NCBI GenBank assembly: GCA_021805685.1 | Contig: JAJZET010000146.1 | Location: 1 to 42,939, forward strand | From: Pseudomonadota bacterium | GTDB taxonomy: Bacteria > Pseudomonadota > Gammaproteobacteria > Xanthomonadales > Rhodanobacteraceae | Length of the DNA stretch: 42,939 bases | Reading direction: 5' to 3' | In this document: piece after piece, positions 1 through 6,708 of the stretch | Position numbering within the stretch: position 1 is the stretch's first letter | How the letters are laid out: every line of letters begins with the position of its first letter | Translations under genes and position numbers: made by a program | The notes under the pieces: generated by a model | Told to the model about the DNA's origin: nothing | Databases searched by the model: none | The model's input: the letters and a program-made list of their open reading frames with translations, nothing else

Positions 1-584
1 GCCTGCTGGTGCAGCGCTCCATCTACGCCGCTTTCCGCGGGCGCTACCTCGCACGCGTGCGCGCGCTACGCGTGGGCGATCCGGTCGACGAGGCCAGCGA
101 CCTGGGCGCGTTGGTATCCAAGCCGCACTTCGACAAGGTGATGGCCTGCATCGCCCAGGCGCGCGCCGAGGGCGGCGAAGTGCTCTGCGGCGGCGAGCCC
201 GTGACACCGCCCGGCCGCTGCGCGCGCGGCTGGTTCGTGGCGCCCACGGTGATCGAGGGCCTGGCGGACCAAGCCGCCACCAACCAGCAGGAAATCTTCG
301 GCCCGGTGGTGACACTGATCCCGTTCGAGGACGAAGCCGAAGCCCTGGCCATCGCCAACGGCACCGGCTACGGCCTCGCCGCCTCGCTGTGGACGCGCGA
401 CCTTTCGCGTGCGCACCGGCTCGGCGCGCAACTCGACTTCGGCATCGTGTGGATCAATTGCTGGATGCTGCGCGACCTGCGCACGCCGTTCGGCGGCACC
501 AAACACTCTGGCCTCGGCCGCGAAGGCGGCAGCGAGGCGCTGCGCTTCTTCACCGAGCCCAAAAACGTCTGTATTCGCTACTGA
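1..584 (+). CDS. Aldehyde dehydrogenase, C-terminal part; probable 2-aminomuconate 6-semialdehyde dehydrogenase
   Basis: This is the last ~193 residues of an NAD(P)-dependent aldehyde dehydrogenase; the 5' part, including the catalytic cysteine, lies outside the window. The reading frame is open from base 3. Visible family signatures are QEIFGPVV, GYGLAASLWT (cofactor and subunit contacts) and the PFGGTKHSGLGREGG block near the C terminus. The family alone does not fix the substrate. The gene two places downstream is a 2-aminomuconate deaminase, so the best guess is 2-aminomuconate 6-semialdehyde to 2-aminomuconate oxidation in the kynurenine route of tryptophan breakdown. 2-Hydroxymuconic semialdehyde dehydrogenase is a close alternative. 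The stop is 11 bases before the carbonic anhydrase start, which indicates an operon. Family certain, substrate inferred. Confidence 0.8.
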   Translation, partial: LLVQRSIYAAFRGRYLARVRALRVGDPVDEASDLGALVSKPHFDKVMACIAQARAEGGEVLCGGEPVTPPGRCARGWFVAPTVIEGLADQAATNQQEIFGPVVTLIPFEDEAEALAIANGTGYGLAASLWTRDLSRAHRLGAQLDFGIVWINCWMLRDLRTPFGGTKHSGLGREGGSEALRFFTEPKNVCIRY

Positions 585-595
585 AGGAAACGCTG

Positions 596-1261
596 ATGGA
601 TTCGCTGAAAGAGTTGCTGGCCAGCAACCGGCGCTGGGCCGCCAACGTCACCGCGCAGGAGCCGGACTTCTTCGAGAAGCTCGCGCAGCAGCAGGCACCC
701 AGATACCTGTGGATCGGCTGCTCCGACTCGCGCGTGCCGGCCACCCAGATCGTCGACCTGCCGCCGGGCGAGATCTTCGTCCACCGCAACGTGGCCAACG
801 TGGTGGTGCACACCGACCTCAACGCGCTCAGCACCATCCAGTTCTCGGTGGACGTGCTCAAGGTGAAGCACATCCTGGTGGTGGGCCACTACGGCTGCGG
901 CGGCGTGGGCGCAGTACTGAACCAGTCGCGGCTGGGCCTGATCGACAACTGGCTGCGCCACATCGGCGACGTGGCGATGAAGCACCCCGAAAAGCTCGAT
1001 CCCGCCACCGAGTTCGCGGTACGCCATGCGCGCCTGTGCGAACTCAACGCGATCGAGCAGGCGGTCAACGTGTGCCACACCACGGTGGTGCGCGAGGCGT
1101 GGGAACGCGGCCAGCCGCTCGCGGTGCATGCCTGGATCTACGGCCTGGACAACGGACTCATCCGCGACCTCGGCCTGGACGTGCGCAGCATCGAACAGTT
1201 GCCGGCGGCCTACGAGGCTGCGCTTGCCGGCCTGGCCGAGCGCTGGAACGCGCCGGCGTGA
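596..1261 (+). CDS. can: Beta-class carbonic anhydrase
   Basis: Cytoplasmic zinc enzyme interconverting CO2 and bicarbonate. The 221-residue protein has the expected length for the Can-type beta family. The zinc site is complete: CSDSR gives Cys42 and Asp44 (with Arg46 of the Asp-Arg dyad), and HYGCGG gives His98 and Cys101. The ATG at 596 follows GAAGGAAA. The gene lies between the semialdehyde dehydrogenase and the 2-aminomuconate deaminase and overlaps the latter by 4 bases (GTGA). It is therefore probably co-transcribed and translationally coupled with tryptophan-degradation genes. A plausible inference is that it handles CO2 from the pathway decarboxylase (aminocarboxymuconate semialdehyde decarboxylase), which would be encoded upstream outside the window. 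Confidence 0.95.
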   Translation: MDSLKELLASNRRWAANVTAQEPDFFEKLAQQQAPRYLWIGCSDSRVPATQIVDLPPGEIFVHRNVANVVVHTDLNALSTIQFSVDVLKVKHILVVGHYGCGGVGAVLNQSRLGLIDNWLRHIGDVAMKHPEKLDPATEFAVRHARLCELNAIEQAVNVCHTTVVREAWERGQPLAVHAWIYGLDNGLIRDLGLDVRSIEQLPAAYEAALAGLAERWNAPA

Positions 1262-1680
1262 ACGACAGCGTGCGCACCGATGCCGCGCCGGCGCCAGTCG
1301 GCGCCTACCCGCATGCGCGGCGCGTGGGCAACCTGCTTTTCCTCTCGGGCGTCGGGCCGCGCCAACCGGTCACGAACGCGATCCCGGGCAACGTGTACGA
1401 CGCCGACGGCAAGCTGGTCGCCTACGACATCGAGGCGCAGTGCCGGCAGGTGTTCGCCAACGTGCGCGCGGTGCTGGAGGCCAGCGGCGCGCGCTGGGAG
1501 GATCTGGTCGACGTGACCGTGTTCCTCACCGACATGACGCGCGATTTCGCCGCCTACAACTGCCTCTATGCCGAACACTTCGCCGGCGTCGACGCCTGCC
1601 GCACCACGCTGGGCATCACTGCCCTGCCGACGCCCATCGCCATCGAGCTGAAATGCGTGGCGCAGCTGGACCGCCGCTGA
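1258..1680 (+). CDS. 2-aminomuconate deaminase, RidA/YjgF family
   Basis: RidA-fold protein of 140 residues. It carries the pattern typical of 2-aminomuconate deaminases (AYPHARRVGNLLFLSGVGPR, then a long insertion before the VFANVRAVLEASG segment) rather than the shorter general RidA type. The expected reaction is hydrolytic deamination of 2-aminomuconate to 4-oxalocrotonate in the kynurenine pathway. The start is GTG at 1258, overlapping the carbonic anhydrase stop as GTGA; ORF continuity and the conserved N terminus (PVGAYPHA) support it. It is the last gene of its operon, and a strong terminator follows 43 bases after the stop. A general imine deaminase role is the alternative, but the neighbouring aldehyde dehydrogenase favours the pathway-specific call. 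Confidence 0.85.
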   Translation: MNDSVRTDAAPAPVGAYPHARRVGNLLFLSGVGPRQPVTNAIPGNVYDADGKLVAYDIEAQCRQVFANVRAVLEASGARWEDLVDVTVFLTDMTRDFAAYNCLYAEHFAGVDACRTTLGITALPTPIAIELKCVAQLDRR

Positions 1681-1723
1681 TCGCAAAGGCAAAGCAAGCC
1701 GCAGCGTGATGCCGTGCCAAAAG

Positions 1724-1751
1724 AAAACCCGCCGGCTCGCCGGCGGGTTTT
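1724..1751. terminator. Bidirectional rho-independent terminator
   Basis: A perfect 12-bp stem (1724-1735 with 1740-1751) closes a CTCG loop. It is rich in GC and ends in TTTT on the + strand and, by symmetry, on the - strand. It lies between the deaminase (+) and the convergent MHKSA-repeat gene (-), so it can stop transcription from both sides. Confidence 0.9.
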
Positions 1752-1777
1752 CGCATCGTCCTGAGGTTTCCGGACAA

Positions 1778-2065
1778 TCAACCAGCCGATGCCTTACCTG
1801 CGGCATCAGCCTTCTTCGAGGCCTTCTTCATGGCCTTCTTGTGATGGCTGTGGTGCTTGCTCGACTTGTGCATGGCGCTCTTGTGCATGGCGCTCTTGTG
1901 CATGGCGCTCTTGTGCATCGAGCTCTTGTGCATGGCGTCCATGTGCATGGCGGACGCAGGGGCGGCAGTCTGCGGAGCGCTGGCAGGTGCCGCCTGCTGG
2001 GCGAATACGGAAGCGGACAGGGCCACGCCGGCGACGAGCAGGGAAGCAATCGCGAACTTGCGCAT
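1778..2065 (-). CDS. Secreted His/Lys-rich pentapeptide-repeat protein (MHKSA repeats)
   Basis: Small 95-residue protein. The start is ATG at 2065, with GAGG about 9 bases upstream. The N terminus (MRKFAIASLLVAGVALSASVFA-Q) is a classical Sec signal peptide with an AxA-type cleavage site near residue 21. The mature part is low complexity: an Ala/Pro/Gln stretch, then about six pentapeptides of the form MHxxA/S (MHMDA, MHKSS, MHKSA three times, MHKSS), then a His/Lys-rich tail (KHHSHHKKAMKKASKK). It resembles the small exported proteins annotated as pentapeptide MXKDX repeat proteins, with Ser replacing Asp. Function is unknown. Metal or polyanion binding is suggested only by composition. An upstream in-frame extension to 2194 has no signal and is rejected. 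Confidence 0.8.
   Translation of the reverse strand: MRKFAIASLLVAGVALSASVFAQQAAPASAPQTAAPASAMHMDAMHKSSMHKSAMHKSAMHKSAMHKSSKHHSHHKKAMKKASKKADAAGKASAG
1865..1954. repeat. 15-bp tandem repeat inside the MHKSA gene
   Basis: Six consecutive 15-bp units. Three are identical (CTTGTGCATGGCGCT on the + strand: 1865-1879, 1880-1894, 1895-1909) and three diverge (to 1954). They encode the MHKSA pentapeptides. The near-perfect identity at DNA level suggests recent copy-number change by slippage. Confidence 0.9.
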
Positions 2066-2235
2066 GATGGCGAACCTCGATGTTTTTTGTGTATCGCGAG
2101 CCCGGCCGGAACCCGGCATCACGGGAGGCGCGACGGGGGCCACGATAGCAGCACCACGGGCATACCGGGACTGAACGGAACGACCTCGCGCCACGCTGTT
2201 CCGATCGCGGATATCTGCGCTTCAGCTTGCGCGTT

Positions 2236-3495
2236 TCAGAGCCCGAAACGCGCCGGCGCGTAGGGGCGCGGATCGATCGCCGGCGTGCCGCTGCACAACT
2301 GCTCGGCCACCAGTTCGCCGGTGGCGGCCGACATGCTCACTCCCAGCATGCCGTGCGCAGTGGCCAGGTGCAGATTGGCCCAGCGCGTGCTCGGGCCGAT
2401 GATCGGCACCTCGTCCACGCTCATCGGCCGCCAGCCCCACCATTCCTCCAGTTGCTGCGGCCCCTCCGGCTCGTGCAGCGCGGTCGCCGCACCACGGCGC
2501 AGGGCGTCCAGGCGCGCGCGATTGAGGCCTTCGGCATAGCCGGAGAACTCCATCGTGCTGCCCAGCCGGTAGCCGTCGGCCCAGGTGGTGACGCACACCT
2601 GCGCCTCGCGCAGCACCAGCGCGTGGCGGGGCGCGCGCGCGGGCTTCGTGTAGGTGATCGAATAGCCCTTGCCTGGCTGCATCGGCAGCCGCAGGTCCAG
2701 CGCGCGCGCGAGCAGCGGCGACCACGCCCCCAGCGCCAGCAGCACGTGCTCGCCGGTGAACGCGCCGCGCGAGGTGCGCACCTGCACGATGCGCCGGCCA
2801 TCGGTGGCGAAACCCTCGATCCGTGCGCCGCACTCGATCACGCCGCCCAGATCCTGCACGCGTCGCGCGAGCTCGGCCGCGTAGCGGTCCGGCCGCAGCC
2901 GCGCGTCGCCGGGATGGAACAGGCCACCGCTCACGCCGGGCTTCAGCGCCGGCTCCATCGCCTGAACCGCGTCGCCGTGCAGTCGCTGCACCTCGACGCC
3001 AAGACGGTCCAGCACGGCGGCGTGATGGCGCTCGTCGGCGGCCAGCAGTTTCGCCGTGCGGTACACGTACAACTCGCCCTCCTCGGCGAACTCGCAATCC
3101 AGCCCCTCCTCGCGCACCAGTTCGCCGAGGCGCCGGCGCGAGCGTTGCAGGATCGCCGAGCGCGCCGTGGCGGCATGCCGGAAGTCGGCCCAGTTGCAGT
3201 GCCGCGCAAAGCCCAGCAGCCAGCGCAGGCGCGGACCGTCGAGGCGCGGGTTGAGGTAGAGCGGGGCATCGGCCCGCAGCATCGAGCGCAGGGCCACGCC
3301 CAGCGTGCCAGGCATCGCCAGCGGCGCGGCATGGCTGGGCGTGATCGTGCCGCAGTTGCCATGCGAGGCGCCACAGCCCGGCGTGCCCTGCTCCAGCACG
3401 CGGACCGCCGCGCCCTTGCGCAGCAGGTGCAGGGCGCAGGCGAGGCCGATCACGCCGCCGCCGAGTATCAGTACGTCTCCGCGAGTCGTATCCAT
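2236..3495 (-). CDS. FAD-dependent D-amino acid dehydrogenase-like oxidoreductase (DadA family)
   Basis: 419-residue DAO/DadA-type flavoenzyme. The N-terminal FAD-binding signature GGGVIGLACAL starts at residue 12. The body has the DadA-like HGNCGTITPSHAAPLA stretch, and the C terminus carries a second conserved block (WWGWRPMSVDEVPIIGP then HGMLGVSMSAATGELVAE). Members oxidatively deaminate D-amino acids or related imino acids (D-hydroxyproline, D-alanine) and pass electrons to the respiratory chain rather than to oxygen. The substrate cannot be read from this sequence. It is a single gene, convergent towards nothing and divergent from the secreted protein at 3587. The ATG sits 7 bases below a TACAAT -10 box, so the mRNA may be leaderless. 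The true start could be a few codons downstream. Confidence 0.8.
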   Translation of the reverse strand: MDTTRGDVLILGGGVIGLACALHLLRKGAAVRVLEQGTPGCGASHGNCGTITPSHAAPLAMPGTLGVALRSMLRADAPLYLNPRLDGPRLRWLLGFARHCNWADFRHAATARSAILQRSRRRLGELVREEGLDCEFAEEGELYVYRTAKLLAADERHHAAVLDRLGVEVQRLHGDAVQAMEPALKPGVSGGLFHPGDARLRPDRYAAELARRVQDLGGVIECGARIEGFATDGRRIVQVRTSRGAFTGEHVLLALGAWSPLLARALDLRLPMQPGKGYSITYTKPARAPRHALVLREAQVCVTTWADGYRLGSTMEFSGYAEGLNRARLDALRRGAATALHEPEGPQQLEEWWGWRPMSVDEVPIIGPSTRWANLHLATAHGMLGVSMSAATGELVAEQLCSGTPAIDPRPYAPARFGL

Positions 3496-3501
3496 CCGGC
3501 C

Positions 3502-3529
3502 ATTGTAGCGGCCTGCTGCGTCGCGTCAT
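3502..3529 (-). promoter_or_regulatory. Putative sigma-70 promoter of the DadA-like gene, leaderless geometry
   Basis: On the - strand, ATGACG (3529-3524, 4/6 match to the -35) is followed after 16 bases by TACAAT (3507-3502, 5/6). Only 6 bases separate the -10 box from the ATG at 3495, so transcription would start at or near the initiator A. No Shine-Dalgarno sequence fits in front of this ATG. Confidence 0.45.
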
Positions 3530-3586
3530 GCGCGCATCGCGTGCAACGCGCACCATGCGAGTCGCCTCTTCCCCGAAGGCACCACC

Positions 3587-4921
3587 ATGCCAGCCCGAGT
3601 CGCCGTTCGTGCATGCTTGACTGCAGTCGCGCTGCTGGCTTGCGCCGGTGCTGCCGCGCAGTCATTCGACCATTCCGCACGGAAACTGCTGCGGGCCATG
3701 GAACGAGCGCCAACCACGCTGGCGCGCTACCAGTACCTCATCCGGAAAGAGCCGTCGCTGTCCCCGCGCGACCAGTTGCTGGCGCTGCAGTTCATGGCCT
3801 TTTCGCAGAACGAGCTCGGGCTGTACGACCAGGCCGTCTTCGGCTTTCCGCTGAAGAACACCTTGCCCGAGGACCTCAAGCTGCCGACGCCCGCGGAGTG
3901 GAGGTCGGCGGATGCCGTCGACACGATCACCGCGCTCGCGGCGCAACGGCGCATCGTGATGGTCAACGAGGCGCACCACGACGGGCACACGCGGCTGCTC
4001 ACGCTGGAGCTGCTGCCGCGGCTGCGCGCGCTGGGCTTCACCTACTTCGCCGCCGAGGCGCTGGGCAACAACGATCCCAACCTCGCCAGGCGCGGCTATC
4101 CGGAGCGCAAGAGCGGCACCGAATACCTGCGCGACCCGATGTACGGCGCGATCCTGCGCGAGGCGATACGGCTGGGCTTCACCCTGGTCCCTTACGACAA
4201 CGCGCTTACCGGTCAGGCACGCGAAACCGCGCAGGCCGAGGCCCTGTACCGGCGCGTGTTCGCCAAGGACCCGAACGCGCGGCTGTTCGTGCACGCCGGC
4301 TATGCGCACATCGACAAGGCGCCGGGCCGCCTGGGCGAATGGCATCCGATGGCGATGGAGCTGGAGCGGCTCACCGGTCTGGTGCCGCTCTCCATCGACC
4401 AGACCGATTTCCTCGAAACCGGCCTGAACGCCTCGGACACCTACCATCGGCTCGCGCGAGCCTTTCCCTCCGACAAGGCCGAGATCCTGCTGAACCGGCG
4501 GACCGGCCAGCCGTGGAGCGCGCGACCGGCGGCCTACGATGCCGACGTCATCCTGCCGCCCACCCTGAGCCTCGATGCGTTTGGCAAATACAAATACGGC
4601 TACCGGATCAACGGCCAGCAGGCCGGCCTGCCCAACGTCCTCGAACGCAACGAAATGCAGCGGGCAGGCTGGCTGTCGCTGGATGGCAAACGCCGCCCCT
4701 ACCCGATCGACACGGGGCTGTGCCGGGGTTCCATCCCCTGCGTGGTCGACGCGTACTACCCCGGCGAACCGAACGACGCCATCGCCGCCGACCGCTATGC
4801 CTTCATGGGGCCCCGCGAGACGAGCAAGCTCTACCTGCGCCCCGGTGCGTACCGGCTGCGCGCCAGCGACAGCGATGGCCACACCTTGTCGGAGAGCACG
4901 ATCCGGATCGCACCGCCATGA
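3587..4921 (+). CDS. Secreted protein of unknown function, EreA/ChaN-like core
   Basis: 444 residues with a Sec signal peptide (MPARVAVRACLTAVALLACAGAAAQ, cleavage near residue 24). Two segments recall the erythromycin-esterase/ChaN/TraB-like superfamily: VMVNEAHHDGHTRLL (residues ~121-135, a Glu-x-His-His-like motif) and ARLFVHAGYAHIDK (~229-242). Between them lies FAAEALGNNDPN. This superfamily includes hydrolases and haem- or metal-binding proteins, so neither substrate nor activity can be assigned. The protein should act in the periplasm or outside the cell. An AAGG lies 8 bases before the ATG. The BlaI operator begins 13 bases after the stop, so it is upstream of, not inside, that operon. 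Real gene: high confidence; superfamily placement: low. Confidence 0.6.
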   Translation: MPARVAVRACLTAVALLACAGAAAQSFDHSARKLLRAMERAPTTLARYQYLIRKEPSLSPRDQLLALQFMAFSQNELGLYDQAVFGFPLKNTLPEDLKLPTPAEWRSADAVDTITALAAQRRIVMVNEAHHDGHTRLLTLELLPRLRALGFTYFAAEALGNNDPNLARRGYPERKSGTEYLRDPMYGAILREAIRLGFTLVPYDNALTGQARETAQAEALYRRVFAKDPNARLFVHAGYAHIDKAPGRLGEWHPMAMELERLTGLVPLSIDQTDFLETGLNASDTYHRLARAFPSDKAEILLNRRTGQPWSARPAAYDADVILPPTLSLDAFGKYKYGYRINGQQAGLPNVLERNEMQRAGWLSLDGKRRPYPIDTGLCRGSIPCVVDAYYPGEPNDAIAADRYAFMGPRETSKLYLRPGAYRLRASDSDGHTLSESTIRIAPP

Positions 4922-4933
4922 CTCTTGCACAGC

Positions 4934-4978
4934 AAGGATTACAAGCGTAGTCTTTTAGCAACTACGAACGTAATCCTT
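4934..4978 (+). promoter_or_regulatory. Dyad operator/promoter of the blaI-M56 operon
   Basis: A 45-bp region with outer arms AAGGATTAC (4934-4942) and GTAATCCTT (4970-4978), which are perfect reverse complements, and inner arms GTAGT (4947-4951) and ACTAC (4961-4965). Within each half lies a TAC-N4-GTA box (4940-4949 and 4963-4972), 23 bp centre to centre. This matches the TACA-N2-TGTA logic known for BlaI/MecI operators. A possible promoter overlaps it: TTGCAC at 4925, a 17-bp spacer and TAGTCT at 4948. BlaI binding and autoregulation are inferred from position and symmetry. Confidence 0.75.
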
Positions 4979-4991
4979 TGCAGGTGCAGCC

Positions 4992-5378
4992 ATGCCCAAC
5001 CCGATCCCCGCGATCAGCGAAGCCGAAAGCCGCGTGATGGAAGCGCTGTGGCGCAAGGCGCCGCAGCGTTCGGAGGACATCGTCGCCGCCGTGCAGCAAG
5101 CCAACGACTGGCACGAGAAAACCATCCGCACCCTGCTCGGCCGCCTGCTCGGCAAGGGCGCGGTGAGCGCCGAGAAGGACGGCAGGCGCTACCTGTACTC
5201 GCCCGCGCTGAGCCGCGAACAGTGGCAGTCGCAGGAAAGCCGCAGCCTGCTCGATCGCGTGTTCGGCGGCCGGCTCAGTCCGCTGCTGGCGCACTTCAGC
5301 GAACACGAGAAGCTGGGCGCGAAGGACATCACCGAATTACGCAAGCTGCTGGACGCCATCGAAAAGAAGGGGCGCTGA
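4992..5378 (+). CDS. BlaI/MecI/CopY-family transcriptional repressor
   Basis: 128-residue winged-helix repressor. The opening ISEAESRVMEALWRKAPQRSEDIV and the recognition segment KTIRTLLGRLLGKGAV are typical of BlaI/MecI, followed by the dimerization region (YLYSPALSREQW... SLLDRVFGGRLSPLLAHF). In the known system the dimer is cut by the BlaR1/MecR1 protease when the sensor detects beta-lactam. The next gene, one base after the stop, encodes an M56 protease of that class, which supports the same circuitry. A two-box dyad operator lies 14 bases before the ATG, consistent with autorepression. No beta-lactamase or PBP gene lies within the window, so the inducing signal is unknown. Confidence 0.92.
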   Translation: MPNPIPAISEAESRVMEALWRKAPQRSEDIVAAVQQANDWHEKTIRTLLGRLLGKGAVSAEKDGRRYLYSPALSREQWQSQESRSLLDRVFGGRLSPLLAHFSEHEKLGAKDITELRKLLDAIEKKGR

Positions 5379-5379
5379 G

Positions 5380-6651
5380 ATGGACGCCCCATTACTGCGC
5401 GGCCTGTTGCTGGTCACGGTGGCGCTGGCGGCCGTGCTGCTGGCGCGCCGCCCCGTGCGGATCGGCTTTGGCGCCGGCCCCGCCTTCGGCCTGTGGCTGC
5501 TGCCCGTAATGGCCGCCGCATTGCCCTGGCTGCCCGCACTGCACGTGCACTGGCTGGCGCTGCCGGCGATCCATGTGCTGCCCGGCGCTATCGCGTCGGG
5601 TGCCGGCGACTCCAAGGTCGTCGCACCCGCAACGTGGCCGTACCGGTTCTGGCTGGCCGGTGCGATCGTCATGACGCTGCGGTTGGTCGCGCATTACCTG
5701 CGCCTGCGTCGCCAGTGCCTCGCCTTGCCGTCGGCGATGGTGGAGCAACTGCGGGGCGAACTGGATGGCGTCGATCCGCGACGGTTGCGCCTGCATCCCG
5801 CCGGTCCCGCCTTGCTGTGGGCACCGCGCAGCCTGTTGCTGTTGCCGGAGGATTTCCTCAAACGCTTCGACGCCGACGAGCGTCGCCTGGTGTTGCGCCA
5901 TGAGCTCGCCCATCTGCACCGCGGCGACGCGTCGTGGACCCTCATCGGCGAACTGGTTTTCGCGCTGCTGTGGTTCCACCCGCTGGCGTGGCTGGCCCGT
6001 CCGCGTTTCCGGCTGGACCAGGAACTGGCCTGCGACGAACGCGTACTGCGCAACGCCCCGCACGACGAAGCCGGTTATGCCCGAACCCTGCTGCACAGCG
6101 CCGGCCTGCCCCGCATGCCGGCGCTGATTCCCTTGCTGGACCCACCACAACTCAAGGAGCGACTCAGCATGATCCAGCGTCATCGTCCCGGCGCAGCGCG
6201 CCGTCGTGCAGGCTTCGTCGTGCTCGCCGTATTGCTGGCGGGCGGTGCGTTCGTGGCACAGGCAGCCACGGGCAATCAGGCGAACCAGCGTGCCGCATCC
6301 GATCTCACCTACAACGCACGCATCCAGCCGCGCTATCCGCCATCGGCGATCAAGGCCAAGGAGCAAGGTACCGTCGTACTCGACATCCTGGTCCATCCCG
6401 ATGGCACCCCCGGAGCGATCACTTACAACGTCAGGCACAGCGACACGGCGTCAGCCGACCTGATCGCGGCGGCCACCCAGGCCGCGAGGCAATGGCGTTT
6501 CAGCCCGCAGCTGAAAAATGGCAAGCCTGTCGCGGGCTATGCGCGCGTGCCGGTCACGTTCAGTCTCGATCCACTGCCCCAAAAGGCCCGGCAGGCCGGA
6601 ACCGGCGCAGGAGTTGAGAAAGCGGCTTCAAAACAATCGAAAGCCTTTTGA
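5380..6651 (+). CDS. M56-family (BlaR1-like) membrane metalloprotease with TonB C-terminal domain
   Basis: 423 residues. Hydrophobic segments span residues ~5-20, 34-70 and 88-105. The protease motif HELAHLH places zinc ligands His174 and His178 with Glu175 catalytic; ELACDE (Glu215) is the likely third ligand. A further membrane segment lies at ~276-296. Instead of the penicillin-binding sensor domain of BlaR1, the C terminus (residues ~313-397, RIQPRYPPSAIKAKEQGTV ... WRFSPQLKNGKPV) is a TonB C-terminal energy-transducer domain, expected in the periplasm. The gene starts one base after blaI and is presumably its partner: the protease would cleave the repressor on an envelope signal. Whether the TonB domain senses, binds or energizes an outer-membrane receptor is unknown. 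Confidence 0.88.
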   Translation: MDAPLLRGLLLVTVALAAVLLARRPVRIGFGAGPAFGLWLLPVMAAALPWLPALHVHWLALPAIHVLPGAIASGAGDSKVVAPATWPYRFWLAGAIVMTLRLVAHYLRLRRQCLALPSAMVEQLRGELDGVDPRRLRLHPAGPALLWAPRSLLLLPEDFLKRFDADERRLVLRHELAHLHRGDASWTLIGELVFALLWFHPLAWLARPRFRLDQELACDERVLRNAPHDEAGYARTLLHSAGLPRMPALIPLLDPPQLKERLSMIQRHRPGAARRRAGFVVLAVLLAGGAFVAQAATGNQANQRAASDLTYNARIQPRYPPSAIKAKEQGTVVLDILVHPDGTPGAITYNVRHSDTASADLIAAATQAARQWRFSPQLKNGKPVAGYARVPVTFSLDPLPQKARQAGTGAGVEKAASKQSKAF

Positions 6652-6678
6652 TTTGAATATGGTTTGTCGGCTTGATAA

Positions 6679-6701
6679 CCTCGGCGTAGTCCACGCCGAG
6701 G
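6679..6701 (+). promoter_or_regulatory. Hairpin burying the Shine-Dalgarno of the NlpC/P60 gene
   Basis: CCTCGGCGT (6679-6687) pairs perfectly with ACGCCGAGG (6693-6701) around a 5-base loop. The GAGG at 6698-6701 is the only good Shine-Dalgarno for the GTG at 6709 (7-base spacing) and is fully paired with CCTC. No T-tract follows, so it is a poor terminator candidate. A translational control hairpin is inferred. Confidence 0.6.
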
Positions 6702-6708
6702 TTGCCCG

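Noticed and set aside
3662-4930. 422-codon open frame on the - strand opposite the secreted protein
   Set aside because: The + strand ORF has a signal peptide and superfamily-like motifs; the - strand product has Ala/Arg/Gln-biased antisense composition and no ribosome site.
5392-6438. 348-codon - strand open frame opposite the M56 protease
   Set aside because: A shadow of the + strand gene, which has HExxH and a TonB domain.
6679-6701. Hairpin read as a terminator of the blaI-M56 operon
   Set aside because: No T-tract follows the stem and the 3' arm contains the ribosome site of the next gene; a translational role fits better.
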